In this document: in pieces, positions 56,377 through 64,000 of the stretch
How the letters are laid out: every line of letters begins with the position of its first letter
How positions within the stretch are numbered: position 1 is the stretch's first letter
Source: Volutella citrinella
Lineage: Eukaryota; Ascomycota; Sordariomycetes; Hypocreales; Nectriaceae
Length of the DNA stretch: 64,000 nucleotides
Assembly (NCBI GenBank): GCA_034401135.1
Contig: JAWZSP010000001.1
Span: 3,286,001-3,350,000 of the forward strand
Reading direction: 5' to 3'
Translations under genes and position numbers: made by a program
The notes under the pieces: generated by a model
What the model saw: only the letters and a program-made list of their open reading frames with translations
What the model was told of the DNA's origin: nothing
Database searches by the model: none

Positions 56377-57651
56377 TTAGAGCTCATCTCGAGGCCTACT
56401 GCCCTTGTCCACCACCTCCTCAGTCTCTTCCCACATTCTCTTCTTGGTGTTTCGGGCGGCCCCGTCCTCGCTTTGCTCCTCGTCGGGGATGTTTCCCTGC
56501 TCATCGGCCTGGTTGATAGCTTCCACGATCTTGTCCACGTTGTCCATGACATGTGGGGCACCAGTCGTACCGGCAGCGTCTTCGCCCACTTTCACCGTGG
56601 GAAGAGTATCGTCTGGGAGACCTTCTACGGGGACACCGCTTCCCTCTTGTCCAACCTGTATCTTACCAGACTTGTCAGGCGCCGTCTGTCCTTGCATCAC
56701 GGCGCCACCGACTGTCGTGCCGGCCCCGTATAGCATCCGCAGTGGCAGCCAGACAAGCCACCACAACGGCCCATAGAGTATTCTCCGGAACAAGAGCCAT
56801 GCGCCCGTGACCATGAGCATGTATAGTGCCGTCTGGAGATACCAAGTATCGCTCTTTTGCGACTTGAGCAGCGTGCCGAGCAGGTCCTTGGAACTCGCCA
56901 GAATGGAGTCAAGAGAGGTGTAGGACTCGTGCAGCTGCTTGAGGGCGTCCGACGATTCTGTCAGGGTCTGGTGCGCATATTCACTCCGCGCCAGTTCTGC
57001 TGCGATGAGATTGTGCGTCTGCCGTAGGGCGTCGGTGACATTGGTGCTGGCCCCAACCGTCTGCTGGTCCTCCTCCGACAGGCTAGATTGCTGCTGCTTG
57101 GGCGGGTTGTATCTCTGGGGCCGCGAGACCGGAGGCGCCTCTTCGTCAACCGGGTGAGGTGACACGTCTCCAGTTGCAGGCTGCGAAAAGGACCGGACGA
57201 GTAGCTCGCGCTCGAGTCGCTGCGCCTGACCGAGGCTCTTCTTGGCGGCTAATCGAGCCTTTCGGAATGATAAGCGGGAGCTAAAACAGGAGACAAGAAG
57301 GAAAATAGTCAGCAATTTAAACTCGCAGGTGGTTGTGGGAGCTGTAATATAGTACCTAGCCAGATCCTTCCCCAGCTTCTCGACAGCATCTCGGAGCCTC
57401 TCCCGGTCATGTTCCGTGGCTCTGACGTATTCAACCTCCTCTCGCAGCAATTCTTGCTCTTCCTCGCCATCGCGCAGCGAATTGGTAATCTCGGCGCTCA
57501 GTTCGCCGCTCACGCTGTTCTCCTCGTCGGTCGCAAGGGGCACGGAGCCCGGGTGGAACTCGAGGCTCCCGAGTCGCCCGATGAGCTCCTGGAGCTGAGA
57601 TGTGGTTTCTTGGAGGGCCGTGAGGCGCTCCTGCAGTCCCTCGAAAGACAT
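56377..57651 (-). CDS. SEC20: Sec20 SNARE for Golgi-to-ER transport, C-terminal RDEL
   Basis: Exon 1 (57651-57356) and exon 2 (57280-56377) give 399 aa. The 75-bp intron between them is open in frame and would add 25 residues if retained; its GTACTA donor and TTTTAG acceptor, and the hydrophobic nature of the insert, favour removal. N-terminal coiled coils (LQERLTALQETTSQLQELI) precede the Sec20/BNIP1 SNARE region (TDALRQTHNLIAAELARSE to SSKDLLGTLLKSQKSD). One hydrophobic anchor follows (LQTALYMLMVTGAWLLF), then a roughly 115-residue tail ending RDEL. Yeast Sec20 likewise ends in an HDEL-type retrieval signal, so the tail should face the ER lumen. Role: t-SNARE subunit with Ufe1 and Use1 for retrograde COPI vesicles. 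Confidence 0.92.
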   Translation of the reverse strand: MSFEGLQERLTALQETTSQLQELIGRLGSLEFHPGSVPLATDEENSVSGELSAEITNSLRDGEEEQELLREEVEYVRATEHDRERLRDAVEKLGKDLARYYITAPTTTCEFKLLTIFLLVSCFSSRLSFRKARLAAKKSLGQAQRLERELLVRSFSQPATGDVSPHPVDEEAPPVSRPQRYNPPKQQQSSLSEEDQQTVGASTNVTDALRQTHNLIAAELARSEYAHQTLTESSDALKQLHESYTSLDSILASSKDLLGTLLKSQKSDTWYLQTALYMLMVTGAWLLFRRILYGPLWWLVWLPLRMLYGAGTTVGGAVMQGQTAPDKSGKIQVGQEGSGVPVEGLPDDTLPTVKVGEDAAGTTGAPHVMDNVDKIVEAINQADEQGNIPDEEQSEDGAARNTKKRMWEETEEVVDKGSRPRDEL

Positions 57652-57952
57652 GCCGACTGGTAGAAGCTATGTTCAATTCTTTTTTTCAGGCAAAGGCAAA
57701 CGTGGCGGGCTGCAGAAAGCTGGTTTACATGCCCTCTTAGCGAAACGTGGTCCCCTAGGGTGTCATGACGTTGCAGGTTACTGAGACCACCCCGCTAGCC
57801 GTATTATGCATCTAACCGGTTTATCAGCCCAGGGCCGAAATTTCAGTGACCATCCATACTCGGCCGGCAACGCGACATTTGGCCGGTAGGGATAGCCTCA
57901 ACCTCGATTGCCATTGTTCAATGCTCAGCGACGCTGCGCTCACGCTTTCAAG
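57652..57952. promoter_or_regulatory. bidirectional promoter region SEC20 / mL53
   Basis: Only 301 bp separate the two start codons, so the genes probably share a divergent promoter. No specific element can be named with confidence. Confidence 0.5.
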
Positions 57953-58304
57953 ATGATCACCAAATTCATTACCGAGGTCACCGCCAAGTTCAACCCTTTC
58001 TCCGCCTGCGCCAAGCCTGCGCGGCTGTTCCTCACCTTGATCCCCCCGAACGCCCGGGCAAATGGCATGAGCATCACAACCGCCATGCTCCCCCGAAACT
58101 CGCCAGAGACCAGTTCTCTGCGGATCAAGTTCAGTAAGTCATTTTCTTATGCCCAACTTCATTTCCCATGTCAGCTAATTGTTGTCTGCAGAGGACGGCA
58201 AGGAACTCAACTTCGACTGCGACAAGACGAACATCAAGGGCGTCGTGGAAGAAGCCGATCGCCACTCGCGTCAATTACAGAAGGCGGCCGATTTGACGGA
58301 TTGA
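57953..58304 (+). CDS. MRPL44: mitochondrial large-subunit ribosomal protein mL53 (MRPL44 type)
   Basis: Exon 1 (57953-58133) and exon 2 (58192-58304) give 97 aa, the length of yeast Mrpl44 (mL53). Motifs: MITKFITEVTAKFNPFSA, the conserved ARLFLTLIPPNAR, and the thioredoxin-like C-terminal half FKDGKELNFDCDKTNIKGVVEE. It is a component of the mitochondrial 54S ribosomal subunit. The upstream in-frame ATG (57908) would give 15 extra residues; MITKFIT is the usual start. The presequence is not cleaved in yeast; the basic N-terminus may be the import signal. Confidence 0.9.
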
Positions 58305-58538
58305 ACAATTTACAATCAACTCACATTTTGCATCGATGGCGTTCTATGGGAGCGAGGGCTACATCTAATTGCCCCAACAAGTGTACCAATATTACAACTG
58401 TACAATACAACTGTTGTCGAGATTTTTTTTTTCATGTTATTGGAACCTATGGAGCTAAATGTGCATGCTTTTTTTTTCTTCCACACTACACTGCGCCTAC
58501 TAGACTCCAACGGCCTCTACATCAGGTCCAATCTACAT

Positions 58539-59769
58539 TTAGGCAGAAGCACCGCTGATGAAGAACCACTTGTCGATGGAAGCATCAATCTTCTCGGCGG
58601 GGACCTCTTGGTGGGCAGGCAGGGGGGGGAGCTGGTCAACACCAATGCGAGCAGGGGAGTGCTGGACAGTGAGGTTGGTGCTGCGATCGGTTAGCATCAG
58701 CTCAGGGGTTGCGGGTAGACAAAACTTACGTAGAGACACCACCGGAGGGGGTCTTGCCAGTGATGAGGCGGTCCCAGGCCTCGGCGCACTCACGGACGAC
58801 GTCAAGGGCGTAGCTATAGGCGGGTTTGTTAGGTCCAAGTTGGATAGAAATATAAACATCGGGGGAAGACGCACTCCTTGTTCTTGCACTCGCCGGTGAA
58901 GGCGAACTGGTTCTCGGGCTTGCCGTCGGGGATCTTGTAGATACGGAACCACTCATTGGTGGCGCGAAGGAGGCCGGGCAGGTGGCGCTCGACATCCTCG
59001 ACATCGTTGAGCTTGGAGGCAAGGGGGTCGTTGACGTCGATGACGATGACCTTCCAGTCAGTCTCCTCCTCGTCAAGGAGGGCCATCACGCCGAGGACCT
59101 TGACCTGCTTGACCTGGCCGGTGTAGCCAACAAGCTCACCGATCTCGCAGACGTCGAGCGGGTCGTTGTCACCCTTGGCCTTGGTCTCGGGGTGGACAGC
59201 GTTGGGGTCCTCCCAGGTCTACGAAAGGCGGGACCTTATGAGTGGCCAGGCAAAACATGTTAGTGGGAGAGGGTCTCATACCTGGGGGAAGGCACCGTAG
59301 TTCCACAGGTAGCCCTTGTGGGGGAAGCAGTTACGGACATAGCGGAGCTTGCCCTTCTTGATGTCCTGCTTGATGGGGTTGAGGAGCTCCTCCTTGGAGA
59401 TCTGGAGCGGAATGGTGGTCAGTATTGGTGGGGGGTTGAATGAAGGCGGCTTGTCAATGCATCCCGGGGTAAGGAGGGGTAAAAAGTCGGTCCCATGAGA
59501 CGAGGGGTTGGTTCCCCATTGCCATAGCCAGCAACGGCGCGGTGCGTGCGGCTGAGGAAGCATTGGTATGTAAAGGGGATTCTCACCTCCAGCTTGGCAT
59601 TGGTCCATCGAGGGATCTCGACAACCATGTTCAGGATGGTCTGCTCGGCGTTGGCGTATAGAGGAATGTCGTGGAAGGGGGAGACGGGGACGCCATCCTT
59701 CTCGACGTACACGCGGTGCTCGAGGGTGTTGGGGGCCGCAACCTTGCGGACGGTGTAGGGGGAAGCCAT
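58539..59769 (-). CDS. IPP1: inorganic pyrophosphatase
   Basis: Five exons (59769-59587, 59401-59282, 59218-58875, 58813-58730, 58680-58539) give 290 aa. The family signature [11 protein letters not shown] and the active-site stretches [33 protein letters not shown] and [16 protein letters not shown] are intact; the expected metal-binding Asp residues are present. It hydrolyses pyrophosphate to drive biosynthetic reactions and is cytosolic from this start. The reading frame remains open for about 277 codons upstream. An in-frame ATG at 59934 would add 55 residues with mitochondrial-presequence character ([19 protein letters not shown]), suggesting a second isoform. Exons are small and phase-consistent; the last intron is 49 bp. 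Co-oriented with the eisosome gene upstream. Confidence 0.95.
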
Positions 59770-61230
59770 TTTGGACGAAGGCGTGGACGACGACGAAGAA
59801 GCTCCCGAGAGGTGGCGAGCGATTTGTGCTGTCCGGAGGGAAGAAATTTTGGAGATGGCGGAGGCAGAGGCAGAGGAGGTGGTGGTTGTTGAGAGCAATG
59901 GGGATGGAGGGGGCGGGGTATTGGACGGGTCCATGCTGGGCCTGGCGCCGGCAGCGGTGCGGCGTGTCGCCAGCGTCGCGGCCTGATTGGCCTGTGGCGG
60001 GCCTCGAGGCACTGGCGGAGCAAAGGGGGACGATTGCGACAACAGGAGCTGGCGACGGCCCTGTGCGTAGCGGCTGCAGCTGCTGGCGTTCAGGCGGTGG
60101 GCTGGCAAGTGGTAGTGGTGCTGGCGCGCACGCTGTCCGCTGGGCGGGACCAGATGCTGGCGGGCTACAGTGGCCAGTGAGGGTGCTGCTGAGAGCGGCC
60201 GTGGGTGAACCGACTGCGGCAGCCGGCAGCGAGACAGAGACAGCATCAACCGCCAGGTGTGCAGAGGGCGTGGGGCCCCCGGGTAGAAGGAGAATGGGGC
60301 GGCGAGATAGAAATAGTAAGGAGATCCGCACACTTGTATCGCGTGCTGCGGCAGTCGGGTGTCGAGGCTTTGGCCGAGGTCTTTTTCTGGAGTAGTTTGT
60401 GCCAGCGGCCCTCGCGCGGGAAAAAGGGATCGGGTCTTTGGCCAGGCAGTTTGCCATACAGTGTCCAAGCGTTGGGTTGTCTGGCCTACTAGCAGCAGTG
60501 CCCGGTAATAAGGCCCGGCCGGGCTCGGCAACGACTTCGGTACCTCAAATAGCGCCGGGATAAAGCTGAATCCCATCTCCATATCACTCACAGATTTCAA
60601 AGTCGCTACAACTTCTGCTCGAATCCATGCGCCTCAAGCCCGAGCAGGGTGGTTGCACTTGGGCAGACAGTGTGTTGTTGCACCGGTGATTCCCCTTTGA
60701 ATTTGAGCAGTTGCGACAGGGTAACTATTCGACATCCGCGGCAATGTATCATTATGCACCCTGTCAAAGGAATCAATTACCTGGTGATTTGGCTGGCATA
60801 GGTAATGATGGAGTCTTTTGGATGCCGGCATACATTATTTGCGGAGCTCTATCCACGGAGGTCCAAACTGCAGCCCAACAATGCCTCCTTGGCACTCCGG
60901 ACATTCCCGACGCATCCTTGTGTCACTTGCCAAACCATCACGAGCCAAAGGTATCGACCGGCATGTGGCGCCATTTGCAGTGCTTCGCAAGCTGTGGTGC
61001 ACCAGGTAAATTTGACTATCAGCGGGAGTACGGAAAAAATACAGGATTGTAGAGCACCTCGGCCAATACGAATGGTGCCAAGGGGGCATCATCAAATTAG
61101 GGGCGGCACCTCCCAAGCCATCAAACAACCTACCAAGCAGAAAGACAAGGAAGACGGGTTCGCACTAAGACTAATAACCAAGAAGCCGCCATCGTGGCAA
61201 TCAAGAAAACCACACCCCCTCTCGTCTCAT
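59770..61230. other. intergenic region with open upstream pyrophosphatase frame
   Basis: From 60600 down to the pyrophosphatase start, the minus-strand frame of that gene has no stop. The portion 59934-59770 looks like a targeting sequence; the more distal portion has no coding character by composition. The rest, to 61230, is ordinary 3' flank of the eisosome gene. Confidence 0.5.
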
Positions 61231-62332
61231 TCAGCCAGCTATTTCAGCAGTGTTGGACGCTGCCACTGGTGGTTTCGTATCTGACTGCAGAGAGATTCCC
61301 TCATCTTCAACGTCTTTCCCTTTGCTCTTAAGGCTTGGGCTGCGCTTTTCATCAAGAGGGGATGTCGTGGTGGTCTCAACTTCAGGTTGCCAGTCTCTGA
61401 GGTCGTCCTCGCAGTCGTTTAGAATCTGTCGAGCCTGGGAAGCATGTTCGAAAGCGGGCCTCGTATCGCCTGGGACGACTGGAGTGTCGTCCAGCAGTTG
61501 AAGGAGGCGGCGACCATGCTTGGCCAGTATGATTTGTTTCTCAGCTCGCTCAATCGTTGCCGCAAACTCCAACTCGTATGCCTCCTTCATCTTCTGGCGG
61601 GTCTGCAGCTTGTTAGTGGAGTGTGCTGTGTGTGCTGTGCACTGCGACGTACAATATTGGTCAATTGGGCCTCGGCGACTAGATTCTCAGCCTCTGCTCG
61701 CACGAGTTCCTGTTCCAGCACGACCAGCTTGGCGCTCTCAGGTTCTTTGAGCTTCAGCCGCTGAATCTCATCGGCAATCTTGTTCTTGCCATCTCTGCTT
61801 GGCTGGACGCTCTTTTCTGTGTTGCGGATCGTCTTGAGGATTCCTCGCGAATCGTCCAAGGCATGGGCATAGCCCTCCTCCTGCTCGCCAATCTCACTCA
61901 GAATAACTCCAACCTTGTCGGAGATCTCGTTGATCCCATCATCTCCGGTGTGCTCTCCCCATTCAGAGAGCTGCGTGGCGATGGAAATTCGCTCACGGCC
62001 TGCTGTCTCGTGGGCTCCAATCAAGTTGTTTTCGGACTTGATGAGGCGGAACAGCTTCTTGGAGAGCTCGGGCTGCACGGTGCCGCGTAGGGAGTTGAAG
62101 GAGAATCCCCTCCTGGCCGAAGGCTGCCCGGATCCGCTGCCTTTGGAGGCCTTGTTGGAGCGAATAGATAGTGCGCGATTCCTGTAAGATGATTTGTTAA
62201 ACTCGGGCTCGTATTGGTACATAGGAAGGAAGGTGGAGACGGAGCTCCGTGGACTAAAAGACGGCATCCTTTGCTGACTGAAGAATCGAGTTTGATGAGG
62301 TGCAAAGGGTGAGAGAGCAGTGGTCCTTACAT
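61231..62332 (-). CDS. pilB: eisosome BAR-domain protein, PilB/Lsp1 type
   Basis: Proposed exons: AT at 62332-62331, then 62181-61653 and 61602-61231, giving 300 aa that begin MNRALSIRSNKASKG. The start codon would be split by a 149-bp intron with a GTAAGG donor, TTTAAC branch point and TTACAG acceptor. If that intron is retained, an ATG at 62267 gives the extra N-terminus MPSFSPRSSV. The body is a Pil1/Lsp1 BAR domain: SKKLFRLIKSENNLIGAHET, SATQLSEWGE-like helix, KSVQPSRDGKNKIADEI and VVLEQELVRAEAENLVAEAQL, then TRQKMKEAYELEF. Eisosome proteins scaffold furrow-shaped plasma-membrane domains and respond to sphingolipids and TORC2/Pkh kinases. The short N-terminus and RRGFSFNSLRG resemble Aspergillus PilB rather than PilA. 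The tail is acidic and disordered. Confidence 0.9.
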
Positions 62333-63371
62333 ATTGGTGGTCGCCTTAATTGGTAACGAAACCGACCTAGGTGGGTAGCTCTTTAGTTATTGGTCCTTTA
62401 AAATAGGTAGGAACGAGCAGTCTCGCGTAGAAATCGCACCTCCCTGGTGTTGGCGGACAGGTCGGGGCAATCGGGTCAGTCAGTTCCGGCCGACAGCAGT
62501 GTCTATCTCGCTCGACTCGCTTGAGCTGTATCGATTGTAATGGGGAGTGAGGGTTATCCTGCAGGGATCTTGCATCAACAGGGTGATTAGATAGAGCCAG
62601 TGGTTGAGAGCAGCGTTGCAATACGGAGAAATGTTGCAGATGGACGTAAATAGCTACCACCAGGATTACCTGGCTATTTTAAACGACCTTCCGAACACAG
62701 AGAGAGCCGGCACTGACGTGCACGATCCGAACTTCCCTGCTTTCCGGGGCCTTGTAGCGCTCCCAATGCAGAAGCATGCTCCAAGACTAAAGGGACATGC
62801 CAGTGATGATGACGGAATGCATGGTGATGTCATGCTCACGACGCGATCTGTACTAGTTCCAGCCTTGTAGGTTGTCGGCCATCAGAGTTAGAACCCCGCC
62901 AAGCCATCCCTCCCACCCCACCCACATGTACCAGCGCAGCAGTCATGAGCAGAGCAGGCTTGCCGGCTTGCTAGGGTTGCGCACAAGGTCTTGGCCAAAG
63001 AACAGGGCAAGATTTTGCAGACTCGCTGGCATGCCAAATATGTTGATTGAGAGAAAGCCTTCCGCCGCTCTGTGTCCTCTGTACGAGTCTATCATGCCCA
63101 TCATATCTCATCCAGTATCAACGCCTGCCCAAAACTCCACAACTCTATTGTCCAAACCCACCGAGCCAGATAGAAAGAACTCATCCATCCGTCAAAATAT
63201 ACATCGTCTCTCCTTGATCCAACAATGAAAACTGTCACGCCCCCTGCCATCCGACGTTTCCGTCTCTCGTTCTATGCCTGTCTGTGCGTCCGTTTAGCCG
63301 TAGCGCACGCCCAGTAATGATCCAGTTTCGAGCAACGCCTGCGCCATGTCCCGCCGCGCATAGGAAGGCAC
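62333..63371. other. intergenic region, promoter of the eisosome gene
   Basis: About 1 kb with no supported gene. It should include the eisosome promoter and untranslated leader; the distal end is the 3' flank of the His/Tyr-rich protein gene. Confidence 0.5.
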
Positions 63372-63572
63372 CTACACATAGCGAGTAGACTCGTAGACGA
63401 CAGGGCCGCTGCTTCGAGGGCTGGAGCCGAAGTGTCGCGGGTATGTCGCACGCGGGCCGTGGCCGTGGTAGTGGTGATAGTGGTGAGGATAGTGCTTGTG
63501 CCTGCGCACAGGGTATTTCTGTTCCTCGTAGTGGTAGTAGTACTTGGTTCGCGGCTCGGCAGTGAAACACAT
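63372..63572 (-). CDS. tiny His/Tyr-rich protein, 66 aa
   Basis: A 66-codon frame begins MCFTAEPRTKYYYHYEEQK and continues with basic and His-rich stretches (RRHKHYPHHYHHYHGHGPR) to a C-terminus GPVVYESTRYV. I recall fungal mini-proteins of the same style (short MC start, YYY run, Arg/His-rich middle), but no function is known to me. No signal peptide or membrane helix. The frame is open for 55 codons upstream (to 63737); the start was chosen at the MCFTAEP because the upstream part has no such character. Metal binding through histidines is conceivable only as speculation. Confidence 0.6.
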   Translation of the reverse strand: MCFTAEPRTKYYYHYEEQKYPVRRHKHYPHHYHHYHGHGPRATYPRHFGSSPRSSGPVVYESTRYV

Positions 63573-64000
63573 GTTGGGCACTTTTGTTACGCCTCTTTTG
63601 TATGTAGGTAGAAATAGAAGTCGTCGTTGGGAATAATATGCTGATGTTCTGGAATGGGAGGAATGGCGGCTCCTTATGTGCGGGAGGTGACAAAGAATTA
63701 CGAAAGGGCCCTGGTCAGGGCACATGGGATCCCCCATGATCTTTCATCATCGAGCCGTTCGCTGCAAGGTGGTCGCATGCCCGGTTTGTTTGGTCACAAT
63801 GTCCACCACCAACACCACACCCGAGGTACCTGACCAGGATACCCGTCGCAGCCCTTTGGTCCAAGTCCCCGCCACCCACTCCACGAACTAGCGTGTGTGC
63901 AGTGGCTGATGCTTTCGTCCCCATCCGCGAAATCCGTGCTGGACGAGGATGACAAGGGGGTTCACGTCAGATGGCACAGGGCTGGGCGCGCGCGTCATTC
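63573..64000. other. right-end sequence, no gene seen
   Basis: 428 bp upstream of the His/Tyr-rich frame. It contains its probable promoter. Frames here are short and without motifs. Confidence 0.5.

Overview
The window is nuclear DNA of a filamentous ascomycete, most likely a sordariomycete (Hypocreales is my guess). Reasons: short introns (about 49-185 bp, one of about 290) with GTAAGT-like donors and CTRAC-type branch points; single-copy housekeeping genes in no operon order; and Pezizomycotina-type proteins such as a WD40-cyclophilin fusion, a PilB-type eisosome protein and a fused pseudouridine glycosidase-kinase. Base composition is moderately GC-rich. I see no transposon open reading frame, CRISPR array, rRNA or AT-rich repeat-mutated tract. 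All exon models were built by eye from splice signals, phase and family alignment from memory.

Left third (1-22.3 kb): gene-poor start; an unrecognised 82-aa protein (-); a SUZ-domain RNA-binding protein (+) convergent with the cytosolic Fe-S assembly factor NAR1 (-); a four-helix membrane protein (+); a C2H2 zinc-finger protein (-); DAHP synthase ARO3-type (-); WD40-cyclophilin Cyp15 (-); a FAR-17a/AIG1 protein (+); GINS subunit SLD5 (+); and a large unknown, mostly disordered 1238-aa protein (-).

Middle (22.3-47.7 kb): a 4.1-kb gene-free stretch ending at an intron-containing tRNA-Ile(AAU); an unrecognised 110-aa protein; the U3 processome protein UTP18 (-); a bifunctional pseudouridine-catabolism enzyme with an apparent mitochondrial presequence (-); a 3.5-kb gene-free stretch; a membrane-anchored short-chain dehydrogenase (+); a 4.5-kb gene-free stretch; then a phenol 2-monooxygenase-type flavoprotein (+) convergent with mitochondrial methylmalonate-semialdehyde dehydrogenase (-).

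Right third (47.7-64 kb): calnexin (-); a GPI-type cell-surface protein with four CX3C motifs (-); a 3.3-kb gene-free stretch; methionine-salvage MDE1 (+); SNARE SEC20 (-) ending in RDEL and divergent from mitochondrial ribosomal protein mL53 (+); inorganic pyrophosphatase (-) with a possible mitochondrial upstream start; a PilB-type eisosome protein (-) whose start codon seems to be made by splicing; and a tiny His/Tyr-rich protein (-).

The genes do not form one pathway. The window is mostly core cell biology with scattered catabolism, and I found no convincing new multi-gene system. The most rewarding items are gene-structure oddities: the split start codon at 62331-62332/62181, the dual-start pyrophosphatase, the mitochondrial-looking pseudouridine enzyme, and several compact unknown proteins.
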